From a virus, in IMG/VR virus record IMGVR_UViG_3300034121_001201, positions 1 to 48,230 of that record: 48,230 nt of DNA; one strand, 5' to 3'. This document shows, piece after piece, positions 1 to 8,244 of the stretch. Both the position numbers and the translations under genes were made by a program. Positions within the stretch are counted from its first letter, which is position 1, and the number at the start of each line of letters is the position of its first letter. A model generated the notes under the pieces. The model had not been told where the DNA came from. It searched no databases and worked only from the letters and a program-made list of their open reading frames with translations.

Positions 1-2
1 TC

Positions 3-494
3 GTAAGCAATATCCCTAGTGATACAAGCGACGAATCGTCAAACAATGTGCTGGCTGCTCTTAAGGCTGTTATCAGCAAGAGCGTAAAACGCCCTGACAT
101 TTATATTGAGATTCCAGAACGCCCAGGAGTTTCTGTGCGTGTTTCACCGAATATCACACAGCAACAGTTGAAAGCATGGCGCAAAAACGCTGGCGATGAC
201 ACTAAGGCTGGAATGGACACCGTCAAGTTTGCTTGTGCCGTTATTGGTCATACGACAACTGGCATCGCTTTCAACAACGAAATTGTTAGCGATGACCGTG
301 GAACTGCTGTCACTTTCGCTTCGCCAGAAATCCTTGCGATGACGAACACGACACGCCCACTGCCAGATTGTGTAAAAGCATTCTTTGGTATTGAGCCTCA
401 CGTTGAAGCAGCCGCTGTAGCCATCATGGAGGCTTCAGGTTACGGAGATACGGTGGAAACCGCGGACCCTACGAGGACGTCCTCTTCAGACTGA
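3..494 (+). CDS. Tail assembly chaperone, upstream frame (5' end outside window)
   Basis: The reading frame is open from the left edge of the window, so the true start probably lies upstream; a GTG at 48 is the first start-like codon inside. The roughly 160 visible residues directly precede the tape measure gene, which is the usual position of the tail assembly chaperone that coats the tape measure during tail polymerisation. The product is soluble and has no membrane segment. It ends in a Thr/Ser-rich tail at a TGA, while a second frame (-1) continues without a plausible start of its own, the classic G/GT arrangement of long-tailed phages. The identification rests on position, size and frame architecture rather than on a sequence motif. 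Confidence 0.6.
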   Translation, partial: VSNIPSDTSDESSNNVLAALKAVISKSVKRPDIYIEIPERPGVSVRVSPNITQQQLKAWRKNAGDDTKAGMDTVKFACAVIGHTTTGIAFNNEIVSDDRGTAVTFASPEILAMTNTTRPLPDCVKAFFGIEPHVEAAAVAIMEASGYGDTVETADPTRTSSSD

Positions 495-673
495 CTGAGG
501 ACGTCAGAATAGTAAATGCCGCCCGTTTGGGTGAATTATTTGGGACAGACCCCATAGCGTTGCTCAACTGCTCAGAAGATGAGTGGCTCATAAGATTTGC
601 CTGTGCTAAAGTTATAGAGCAAGACCGTGAGCGACAGGCTAAAGAGTCTGAAAGAACTCGTGGTAAATTTTAA
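407..673 (+). CDS. Tail assembly chaperone, -1 frameshift extension
   Basis: The -1 frame relative to the upstream chaperone is open from 407 to the TAA at 671-673. It encodes a charged C-terminal segment containing YEDVLFRLTEDV, DEWLIRFACAKV and EQDRERQAKE. There is no ATG or GTG at a sensible place, so it is most likely read only by programmed -1 frameshifting between 407 and 491. No textbook XXXYYYZ heptamer is visible; GGAAACC at 455-461 and GGACCCT at 464-470 are the nearest candidates and neither is convincing. A perfect 9-bp stem-loop (476-505) lies just downstream, as expected for a stimulatory structure. Such GT-type fusions recruit tail-tube subunits to the tape measure. Confidence 0.6.
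   Translation, partial: SSRCSHHGGFRLRRYGGNRGPYEDVLFRLTEDVRIVNAARLGELFGTDPIALLNCSEDEWLIRFACAKVIEQDRERQAKESERTRGKF
476..505 (+). promoter_or_regulatory. Putative frameshift-stimulating stem-loop
   Basis: GACGTCCTC (476-484) pairs perfectly with GAGGACGTC (497-505) across a 12-nt loop that contains the 0-frame stop codon. The left arm is also part of the 12-bp palindrome GAGGACGTCCTC at 473-484. It sits within the overlap of the two chaperone frames, where a ribosome-pausing structure would be expected. Confidence 0.45.
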
Positions 674-697
674 ATAGTTTACGCTTTTGGGGTTCGC

Positions 698-3600
698 ATG
701 GCTGAGCAAGTCACCATTAAAATTAATGTAAAGGCTGACACTGCTGCTATTGAACGCCTCAGGGCACAGTTAAAGTCGCTTTGCCGTGAAGCCGACGATT
801 GTAGCGACACTTTTGACAAGTACTCCAAAGGACTAAACACCACTAGTACTAGCCAAAAGAAGTTGACAAATACCACAGATGACAACTCTTCAGCAATAAA
901 AAGATTGTCTGGCGCTACACGTGGGGCAGGGAACGATAACCGCAAGTTTGGCAAGAGCATGGGGATGCTATCCAAGGTTGGAAAATTTTTTGGCAACATG
1001 CTCATGGGAGTAGCCAAGTTAGGTTTTAAATATCTTGCTATTGAAGCGGCTCTCGCGGCAGCAGTTATTGCCTCATCCGTAGTCTGGTTTAAGGTCGCTA
1101 GTGCTTCCGCTAAAGGCTATCAGATGGCTGTTGCAGGTGCTGGATACGCTTTAACGGTGTTTGCTGCGGCTGGGTCGGCATTTCTGGCTGCTCAAGAACA
1201 ATTTGCCTCCGTTCAATTTGCCCCCATGTTCACCGAAGGATTAGTGAACACTAGCGACAAGTTTGAAGCAGCGAACCTTGCTATGAAGTCGTTTGTTAAC
1301 GATTCGCAACTGGCAGTTTTTGGCACTAAAGCATTGTCGGGTGCATTTGCTGAAATGGCAAAAAACTTAGACGGTCAGAAACTTGGTCAAGCCACTGGCG
1401 CCCTGAGGCAAATGGGAAATGTTGCTGCTGGCATGGGCGGGGATATTGGTAAGAACTTTGGTGACGTATCCAAGTTTGTTACCTCGTTCATGAAGGAAGG
1501 AAAATTAACCGACAAGGTTAAGACGCAGGGTGAAGAACTTAGTCCGATATTCAAAAAAGTTATGGAAGAGCAAGTCAAGGCTGGCAACACGACTTATGAA
1601 AAGTTTATGGCGACGGTTGGGGACAACGAGACATTTAAGGAAGCATACGGCGGACAATTAGATGCGTTGAATGACACCGTTGTGGGTCGTTTCAAGTCTG
1701 CTATTACAGAAATTAAAAAGAGTTTTACTTCTATGGGTGCACCTATGCTCGGTCCTCTCACTAAGGCTATTGGTAAAATTAAGAATCTTATTTTGGCGAT
1801 GTTGATACGTGTCCGTGGAAGTGTTGAGGAGGTTGGTTCGGGGAGCCTTCTTAACGGACTGATTAAAGGGGTGGAAAAACTTACTCTCCTTATGGGGCGG
1901 ATGATGACATCCGACATGGCGCAGGCTGGTGGTGCTGTTGATAAAATAAAAAACGGGTGGAAGTCTGTTCTCAGGGTTTTTGAAAAAATTTCTGATTATC
2001 TGCGTCCTTTGCAGGAATCGGCACGAGTTCTGTTTGCTGCTCTGCAACCCATTCTTGGTGCGCTGTTTGGGAATCTTGATAACACAATTCAAGGCTTGTC
2101 TAAATCACTTATTGACAACAAAGACAAGTTCATTCAGTTCACCACAGGTATTGCCAACTTTATTAAACAGGTCGGCGCATTCGGCATGGTGATAAAAGAT
2201 ATTTTCATTTCGGCTATGCCATTTTTGAGCATAATGTTAAGTACTTTTACGTTGATTTTTAAGGCTGTAACTAATTTAGTTGACGCAATAATGGACCTTT
2301 CTGGACCTCTAGATGTTATTGCTGGTCCGATGCTTGCTATTGCTGGCATCGCTGGCGTCATGGGTGGAAAGGCATTATTTAAAGGCGCTGGAGGAGCCAC
2401 GGGCTTGTTGGGCAAAGGGATGCAGAAGGCAGGTGGCGGAGGGGCGCTATCAAAAATTGGGGGTGCGGTCGCAACTAATGCGGCAACGATGACTGTTAAT
2501 GCTGGTGTCGTGAATGTTTTGGGAGGTGCTGCAGGGGCGGCGGCAAGTTCAGCAGCAGACCTTGCTACTGGCGGAGGCAAGGCTGGCAAAGGTGGAATGT
2601 TGTCAAGAGTGAAAGGTTTTTTGAAGGGACCTGGAAAATTAGCGAAGATTGGCAAAGTGGCTGGTCCAGCCGCTTTATTGGCTGCTGGTGCTTATGGTGC
2701 TCACAAGATTGGCGACTTCGCAGGTAGTAAATTTAAAGACAACTCAATCAAGTCAAAGGCAGGCGGTGCGCTTACTGGTGCGGCAGGCGGAGCAGCGATT
2801 GGTGCAGCAGTTGGGTCAGTAGTACCAGTTGTTGGTACTGCCATGGGTGCAGTCGTTGGAGGAATTATTGGCGGTGTAAGCGGCTGGTTCTCGGCAGGAA
2901 AAAATAAAACAAAAGCCCAAAAAGCGGCAAAGAATATGGTGGAGTCTTACACGAGCGCGGTTGACGAGGCTTTCGCAGACGGTGATGTTGATGCTCTACT
3001 AGAGTTAAAAGACGGAATGTTGGCACAAATCGCGGAGTCTGCTGCGGGGGACATAGAGGTATACAACGCGGAAATTGCAAAACTCCAACCCGAATTAGAC
3101 AAAATCAATAATCGCATAGAAAAGTTCTCGTCAAACGCCGAACAAATGGCTAAATGGCTTGGCATAGATGGCGACAAAATGAACGAACTGACCGAAAAAT
3201 TTGGTTTCCAATTCCAAACCAGATTTGTCAGCATTTTTGAAGTCATTGGCAGGGCAGGCGAAGAACTTGGTACTGACCTCGCCACGTTCTTTAAAGATGT
3301 CATTGACGAAATGAATCAGAAACAGAACGCTGGAATTTTGGATTTGATGGACCAGCCAGCAAAAATTGCTGCACTTGGTAAGGAAGTTGATGCCTCGCAA
3401 GCCGCATATATGAGCGGCGACAACACTGATGAAGCAAAAGATAAACTAATCAAAGACCAATATGCGTATGCCTTAGAACAAACTGGTGGCGATGCGATGA
3501 AGGCTCTCGCTTTAACTCAAGACATGTTTAAGCAAGGTGACTTAGCGGGGGGCGCATACGAGGGTAAGGGTCAGGCTCTCCTAGACCGCATGGGTGCGGG

Positions 3601-4189
3601 TGGAATGGGTCTACTGGGCGACAGTACGGAAAGTAGGCAGAACCTAGTTAACTTGGCTAGAGATTCTGGTTCGGTAAGTCTTGGTGCGACGCAAGTTGCT
3701 GGATTGTCGGGGATTGACCAAAAGTCTGCAGAAAACCTGATGTTGAATCAGATTGCTACGGGTGGCATTGATGCAGCCATGATGCAGCAAGAGTTGGTGA
3801 AGAGTTATGCTTTGACTGCAGCAGGTGAAAAGGGCGGTATATCTCAGCAAGATTTCTTGACAGGTTTGAGTGGTGGAATTGAGCAACTCACGGCAATGAC
3901 TAATAAGGCGATGGAATTGCAATCGTATAGTGACCCGACTTATGGGGGTGGCGGAGTTTTGATGAACGCACCTGTTGCTCCTGGCTCTTTATCAACTGGT
4001 ACTGACGTGCTTAAACCGACTACGGCTACACAGACGATTACTGTTGGGGAAACGAAGGTTCAGGTTAGTGGCATTATGAGTCCGAGTGAAGCGCAACTGA
4101 TTGCTAACGCGATTATGAAGACGCAAACTGGCCTTTGGGAACGCATACGCTCTGGCACTCTTATTGGCAAACCGTTGCCAGTGGAATAA
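698..4189 (+). CDS. Tape measure protein
   Basis: 1163 residues. It is by far the longest gene of the tail block and directly follows the chaperone frames. The N-terminal 60 residues look helical or coiled (VKADTAAIERLRAQLKSL). Hydrophobic helices follow at about residues 105-165 and 490-560. A long Gly/Ala-rich stretch (about 550-740) carries AAGGAAIGAAVG-type segments. The C-terminal third is helical and rich in Gln and Met. This mix is typical of tape measure proteins, which set tail length and help cross the envelope at DNA ejection. At about 1.5 A per residue the length suggests a tail near 170 nm, which is an inference. No lysozyme or peptidase domain is evident. Confidence 0.9.
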   Translation: MAEQVTIKINVKADTAAIERLRAQLKSLCREADDCSDTFDKYSKGLNTTSTSQKKLTNTTDDNSSAIKRLSGATRGAGNDNRKFGKSMGMLSKVGKFFGNMLMGVAKLGFKYLAIEAALAAAVIASSVVWFKVASASAKGYQMAVAGAGYALTVFAAAGSAFLAAQEQFASVQFAPMFTEGLVNTSDKFEAANLAMKSFVNDSQLAVFGTKALSGAFAEMAKNLDGQKLGQATGALRQMGNVAAGMGGDIGKNFGDVSKFVTSFMKEGKLTDKVKTQGEELSPIFKKVMEEQVKAGNTTYEKFMATVGDNETFKEAYGGQLDALNDTVVGRFKSAITEIKKSFTSMGAPMLGPLTKAIGKIKNLILAMLIRVRGSVEEVGSGSLLNGLIKGVEKLTLLMGRMMTSDMAQAGGAVDKIKNGWKSVLRVFEKISDYLRPLQESARVLFAALQPILGALFGNLDNTIQGLSKSLIDNKDKFIQFTTGIANFIKQVGAFGMVIKDIFISAMPFLSIMLSTFTLIFKAVTNLVDAIMDLSGPLDVIAGPMLAIAGIAGVMGGKALFKGAGGATGLLGKGMQKAGGGGALSKIGGAVATNAATMTVNAGVVNVLGGAAGAAASSAADLATGGGKAGKGGMLSRVKGFLKGPGKLAKIGKVAGPAALLAAGAYGAHKIGDFAGSKFKDNSIKSKAGGALTGAAGGAAIGAAVGSVVPVVGTAMGAVVGGIIGGVSGWFSAGKNKTKAQKAAKNMVESYTSAVDEAFADGDVDALLELKDGMLAQIAESAAGDIEVYNAEIAKLQPELDKINNRIEKFSSNAEQMAKWLGIDGDKMNELTEKFGFQFQTRFVSIFEVIGRAGEELGTDLATFFKDVIDEMNQKQNAGILDLMDQPAKIAALGKEVDASQAAYMSGDNTDEAKDKLIKDQYAYALEQTGGDAMKALALTQDMFKQGDLAGGAYEGKGQALLDRMGAGGMGLLGDSTESRQNLVNLARDSGSVSLGATQVAGLSGIDQKSAENLMLNQIATGGIDAAMMQQELVKSYALTAAGEKGGISQQDFLTGLSGGIEQLTAMTNKAMELQSYSDPTYGGGGVLMNAPVAPGSLSTGTDVLKPTTATQTITVGETKVQVSGIMSPSEAQLIANAIMKTQTGLWERIRSGTLIGKPLPVE

Positions 4190-4197
4190 GGAATATA

Positions 4198-4998
4198 ATG
4201 GCTTATCAAATTGACAACACAAGAAATGCCACGCGCACTATTGGTACAACGGCAAGAGCAAAACTTGGTACAAAAGTCGTCAAAATTCAGCGCAGCAACA
4301 TTTCTAAAGCGATAAATCTTGACGAAAATAGAACTACTGCTTTCATGCGATTATTGCCAATTCAGGGCGAAGACACGATTTACGAATTTCATTTCCCGTT
4401 TTCTCCTATCAATATTTCTTATGATGGTTTATCAAACGAAATAGCAGAGATTGACAGACCTGGTGCAACTTCAATTCTTGCTTTCAAAAAACATCAATTG
4501 ATGAAAGTTTCTTTTGATTTCGTTGTTGCTGTACCATATGACGGAATAACCACTTCAATTGACTCAGACTTGTTTCTTTTGCGTACGATGGCTGAGCATA
4601 CGACTCGTCCTGTCCGTGTTTTTAATCTTGACCAAATGTTTGAGCGCACGGCGCGGCGTAGGTATCAACCCGCAAATACTCGGCATAGGTCATATCAGAC
4701 GAAATTTCGTATTGCCGAGTTAAACTTCACGAGTGTTAAAAGGAACATGGCGGGGAAAATTACTCAGGCTGACTGCAAGATTACATTGATTGAAGACGTG
4801 AACCCTAAAATTGATGTCGCGCTCATCCCAAGGTTTGTGCCGCCACCAACAATTCCCAAAAAGACCACTAAGACACCCCCACCAGGTAGCAAGAAGGGTC
4901 ATCCGAAGGCTTCCACTGGTACTGACGCTATGGCTAAATCAAACTTCCCATGGGTTGTTAAACCAGTAGTGCGAACTGTCGGCCCACGAGACCGTTAG
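4198..4998 (+). CDS. Baseplate hub-region protein, XkdP/gp53-like
   Basis: 266 residues. The frame is open further upstream, but the ATG at 4198 is preferred because it follows the tape measure stop by 8 nt and has a purine-rich AAGGAATA before it. Residues 55-110 contain the pattern YEFHFPFSPINISYDG, followed by DRPGATSILAFKKHQLMKVSFDF. This resembles the N-terminal domain of contractile-phage XkdP-type proteins, which sit between tape measure and hub and often carry a C-terminal LysM. Here the C-terminus is only a Pro/Lys-rich tail (FVPPPTIPKKTTKTPPP) with no clear LysM. The order tape measure, this gene, hub, spike, gp25, gpJ, gpI supports the role. Confidence 0.6.
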   Translation: MAYQIDNTRNATRTIGTTARAKLGTKVVKIQRSNISKAINLDENRTTAFMRLLPIQGEDTIYEFHFPFSPINISYDGLSNEIAEIDRPGATSILAFKKHQLMKVSFDFVVAVPYDGITTSIDSDLFLLRTMAEHTTRPVRVFNLDQMFERTARRRYQPANTRHRSYQTKFRIAELNFTSVKRNMAGKITQADCKITLIEDVNPKIDVALIPRFVPPPTIPKKTTKTPPPGSKKGHPKASTGTDAMAKSNFPWVVKPVVRTVGPRDR

Positions 4999-5008
4999 TG
5001 TGTGAAAA

Positions 5009-6286
5009 ATGATTGATGCAACAATTTTTCGTCCTGTTGGCGCACCCCCACCAGGTTACCCTTACGCCCAAGCAATAAATTCATACGGCAATATAGACAT
5101 GTTGAACCGCCCTAGAATTGTTAATGCGGACGGAAGTATTTCAACTGTTCGCAGTATAAGTATTTCGGAAAGTATTACTCGTGGTGACACAAAGTTTACG
5201 ATTCAAGTATTGATTCCTACAGTTTTTAAAGATGGAGTCGTTTCTGACGCAGTTGCTATAAGCAGGTATAAAAAAAGCGGTGAGCATCTTGGGAAGTTTT
5301 CTACCGTAAAAGACGTTAATCGTTATTCCATTATGTTGCACGATATGGAAGAAGCAAGAATTAATGGCGAAGAATACGAACAAAAATTTTCTAGTCCTGA
5401 CCAGACCGCCATTTATGATGCGGTAACTTCATTCAAAGTGAATTATGCGTTGACTGCTGGCGCGGAAATATCTGTTGATTTTGCCGACTATCAAGGACAG
5501 ATGTTCCTAAATAACTATTTTCAGATTGGTACACAATACTTTTATCGCGAAGAACCCTTTCAGATGGCATCTGTTGAAGTCTCGCAAGGAGAAGGTGAAT
5601 ACTGGAATGTTACGTGCAAACTGCGCACATGGCAACAGCAGCAGATGAAGGAAGATTTACATCCAGAAGTGTTGAAATCTGCTAACGGCTACGATTTTGC
5701 TAAAAAACTTGCTGACAAATATGGATTAAAATTTATTGGTGAAGAAGTTAAAGGTAAACAGCAGGAAATAAAAGTCAAAACTAAAAATAATAAAGAAAGT
5801 TCATGGGATGTACTTCAGCGTAGTGCTGGAGATAATCAGTATTATGCGTTTATTGCGCAGGGTTCTTTGTTTTTTTGTAGTCCACTTTTCCTGTTGGGTC
5901 AATGGGGTATTGACGAAACGCCTGGTGTCAAAAAAAAGTTGATTCGGTACGTACCTCTCGTGTATCCGACACCAGAATCTGAAACACGTTTTCTTCTTAT
6001 GGGGTTGCCTGAGATGCGTTCTTCGTTTGACTCTCCCAAAGAGGCTGAGGGTAGCGCGATGTTGTGGCGTGATAATGCAACACAACTTCGTGCTGGGATG
6101 ACGGTGTATGTTAAGCAAATGGGTATTTATGACGGCGCATATATTATTAGTTCGGTTGATTATGCTGAAGGTCAGCCCGAGCCTGTTTCTATCAGTTTTG
6201 CTACTGTTACAAAATTGGCTGATGAGGATAAGAAAAAAGTTGATGAAAAAATTTCAGAAACTACCGTTATTAGTGGGGCGAAATAA
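5009..6286 (+). CDS. Baseplate hub protein, gpD/XkdQ-like
   Basis: 425 residues. The N-terminal part has the pattern GNIDMLNRPRIVNADGSIST, common in phage virion proteins of unknown role and recalling an oligomerisation tag. The middle and C-terminal parts (about 150-420) carry hub-like features, including SANGYDFAKKLADKYGLKF followed by SSWDVLQRSAGDNQYYAFIAQGSLFF. This is the typical pattern of gpD/XkdQ-type late-control hub proteins, in which a phage-type beta-barrel domain recognises the spike. The downstream neighbour is the OB-fold spike, as expected. A fusion of the NID-NRP module to a hub is somewhat unusual and may be real or a sign of divergence. Confidence 0.65.
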   Translation: MIDATIFRPVGAPPPGYPYAQAINSYGNIDMLNRPRIVNADGSISTVRSISISESITRGDTKFTIQVLIPTVFKDGVVSDAVAISRYKKSGEHLGKFSTVKDVNRYSIMLHDMEEARINGEEYEQKFSSPDQTAIYDAVTSFKVNYALTAGAEISVDFADYQGQMFLNNYFQIGTQYFYREEPFQMASVEVSQGEGEYWNVTCKLRTWQQQQMKEDLHPEVLKSANGYDFAKKLADKYGLKFIGEEVKGKQQEIKVKTKNNKESSWDVLQRSAGDNQYYAFIAQGSLFFCSPLFLLGQWGIDETPGVKKKLIRYVPLVYPTPESETRFLLMGLPEMRSSFDSPKEAEGSAMLWRDNATQLRAGMTVYVKQMGIYDGAYIISSVDYAEGQPEPVSISFATVTKLADEDKKKVDEKISETTVISGAK

Positions 6287-6288
6287 TT

Positions 6289-6576
6289 ATGGCTTATGAT
6301 TTTCTTAGTGAACCGCAGTTTTATGGTGGTGGAGGAAGCGAGCCTCAGGCTGCTGGTCTTCATATTGGTATCGTAAAGACTGTTAGTTCAGCCACCAAAT
6401 CTGTGATGGTTCTTGTCCCTACTATTAACGAATCTGACATGATTGGTCCTTGTCGTATTGTTGTGCCTTTGGTTTCTGGTGCGACAGTTGTTATGCCAGC
6501 AATCAACTCAAAAGTTGTTGTTGGATTTCTTGACGGTAGTTATGACCAGATGGTCTGTTTCGGGAAACTGCTTTAG
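6289..6576 (+). CDS. Baseplate spike OB-fold protein (gpV/gp5 N-domain-like)
   Basis: 95 residues starting 2 nt after the hub stop. A short Gly-rich leader (FYGGGGSEP) precedes an OB-fold-like beta pattern: GIVKTVSSATKSVMVLVP, GPCRIVVPLVSGATVVMPAINSKVVVGFLDG. The final motif (VMP..N..V.VGF..G) is the hallmark of gp5/VgrG/gpV OB domains, where it closes with a glycine turn. It is short compared with P2 gpV and lacks a beta-helical needle, so the needle may be another protein or absent. Role inferred from fold pattern and gene order. Confidence 0.65.
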   Translation: MAYDFLSEPQFYGGGGSEPQAAGLHIGIVKTVSSATKSVMVLVPTINESDMIGPCRIVVPLVSGATVVMPAINSKVVVGFLDGSYDQMVCFGKLL

Positions 6577-6614
6577 ATAATGAAAATACTTGATTGTTGT
6601 GAGAGAATTGATTG

Positions 6615-6917
6615 ATGGACACACTATTACTACCCATGTCTTTTAGTTCTGGGCAAGCAAAAGTTCTAACTGACGGTACGGATGAGTATTACGCAACATT
6701 ACTGTCAAGACTTATGCAGATTGAACCAGGCGAATACCCGATTTCAATCTATTTTGGTGTCCCAGACCCCACATTTAGCAACATTAATCGTGCATCACTT
6801 GTAGAATTGGCTTCACAGTTTGTCCCTGAAATTGATATATCTTCTATTGAAAACACGATTGACGAAGATAATCCAGGCGAAGAAACTCTACTCATCTTCT
6901 TTGAGAGGGCAGAATGA
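6615..6917 (+). CDS. Baseplate wedge protein, gp25-like
   Basis: 100 residues. The frame also offers a TTG at 6612, but the ATG at 6615 is the natural start. The length, the position between spike and gpJ, the acidic C-terminus and the pattern PISIYFGVPDPTFSNI fit the gp25/XkdS family, which nucleates the sheath at the baseplate. The stop overlaps the start of the gpJ-like gene by 4 nt (ATGA), indicating translational coupling. Assignment is mainly contextual. Confidence 0.55.
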   Translation: MDTLLLPMSFSSGQAKVLTDGTDEYYATLLSRLMQIEPGEYPISIYFGVPDPTFSNINRASLVELASQFVPEIDISSIENTIDEDNPGEETLLIFFERAE

Positions 6918-8242
6918 CATCCCCAGATTTTAGACAATATATTGACTTAACCGTCTTTGACACAACACCACAAAAACTGTATGACGATTCCGTAACATAC
7001 GCACAGACAGCAATGCCAGAGTTTGACCCACGTATTGGAACAATTGAAGACGCCCTATTGCAGTCAATGTCCTTCGTTGGTGCGGTTCTTGCCACTGGAA
7101 TCAACAGGCTTCCAAACGGTTTAATGGAAGGCATTTTGCGTCTTGTTGGATTCACTCGGAACGAAGCAACATTCGCTACAGGTTCAGTACTAATAACAAC
7201 AAGCATTAACACTGGAGCAGTTATTCCTGCTGGCACCGTCGTTACATACGACGTGCTTGACGGGGACATTGTTACCTCTTATCCGTTCGCCACCGATACC
7301 GACTTAATCATCCCATTAGGTTCAGACAGCGGAACGATTGCCGTTACCGCCACTACAGCAGGAAAGTATCCTTCACTTCTTTCAGGGCAAGCACTGACAC
7401 TCGTGTCACAAGTTCAATATGTGTTGACTACAGCATTGACCGCCGACATAGCCGTTGGTACTGACACAGAAACACAAACAGCATACTTTAATCGTGCCTC
7501 ACAATATCTTGCATCTTTAAATACGACTCTCGCCACAGCGTCACATATGACAAACTATATTAGTTCAAACTATACTTCTGTTCCAGTTTTTAAAGTCTAT
7601 GATTTAATGAACAGTTCAAACATGTTGTTTGCGACCGCAGACGCACCAGGCTATGTCACCGTTGCTGTCTGCAACACGGACGGTGCTGCTTTAACTACGG
7701 ACGTCAAAAATGAACTTGATGCAGACTTGGAAGACAAGTGTGTTGCTGGGTTGGTTATAGACGTTGTCAACATGCTGAATTTTGGTGTCACAGTAACCAT
7801 TGCCATAGATGTTTTGGACGGCTTCACTCCAGCGACAGTTCAAGCAGACGTTGCCACAGTCATTGAGTCATACCTAAGTTATACGGGTTGGGATTTTAGC
7901 GAAACAATCAACAAAAACATTTTAATTGCCAAAGTGTCTCAAGTTTCTGGCGTAAAATTTGTTTCATCTTTATCTATAAATACAACAAAAACAGCAGGTA
8001 GTTTTGTTACTGGAACTAGTTATACTATTGCTACTGCTGGTACCACAAACTTTACGTTAATTGGCGCAGCAAACAACACTGTTGGCACCGTTTTTACCGC
8101 AACTGGTCCTGGTGCTGGAACTGGCACGGCAACCGCCACTTTCACTACACCCGAAATAGTGAGCAGCGTGGCAACTGGCAACATCACAATTCTTCGCGCT
8201 GGCTTAATCCCAGTTGGAGACGCAGAAGTAACGGTTATCTGA
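6914..8242 (+). CDS. Baseplate wedge protein J-like (gpJ/XkdT)
   Basis: 442 residues. The N-terminal region has the conserved gpJ-like FDPRIGTIEDALLQSMSFVGA, then NRLPNGLMEGILRLVGFTRN, followed by beta-rich domains with TVPAGT-like and GTIAV segments. Baseplate J proteins form the ring that connects hub to fibres. Residues about 360-412 are a Gly/Thr-rich insertion (TSYTIATAGTTNFTLIGA..., ending GAGTGTATAT) that does not belong to the J fold; similar stretches occur in many aquatic phage structural proteins. The gene overlaps gp25 by 4 nt and is followed after 2 nt by the gpI-like gene. Confidence 0.8.
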   Translation: MTSPDFRQYIDLTVFDTTPQKLYDDSVTYAQTAMPEFDPRIGTIEDALLQSMSFVGAVLATGINRLPNGLMEGILRLVGFTRNEATFATGSVLITTSINTGAVIPAGTVVTYDVLDGDIVTSYPFATDTDLIIPLGSDSGTIAVTATTAGKYPSLLSGQALTLVSQVQYVLTTALTADIAVGTDTETQTAYFNRASQYLASLNTTLATASHMTNYISSNYTSVPVFKVYDLMNSSNMLFATADAPGYVTVAVCNTDGAALTTDVKNELDADLEDKCVAGLVIDVVNMLNFGVTVTIAIDVLDGFTPATVQADVATVIESYLSYTGWDFSETINKNILIAKVSQVSGVKFVSSLSINTTKTAGSFVTGTSYTIATAGTTNFTLIGAANNTVGTVFTATGPGAGTGTATATFTTPEIVSSVATGNITILRAGLIPVGDAEVTVI

Positions 8243-8244
8243 CC

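Noticed and set aside
2134-2655. Long antisense frames under the tape measure, fibre and adhesin genes
   Set aside because: They are shadows of low-complexity coding sequence and show Pro/Val-rich translations without start signals.
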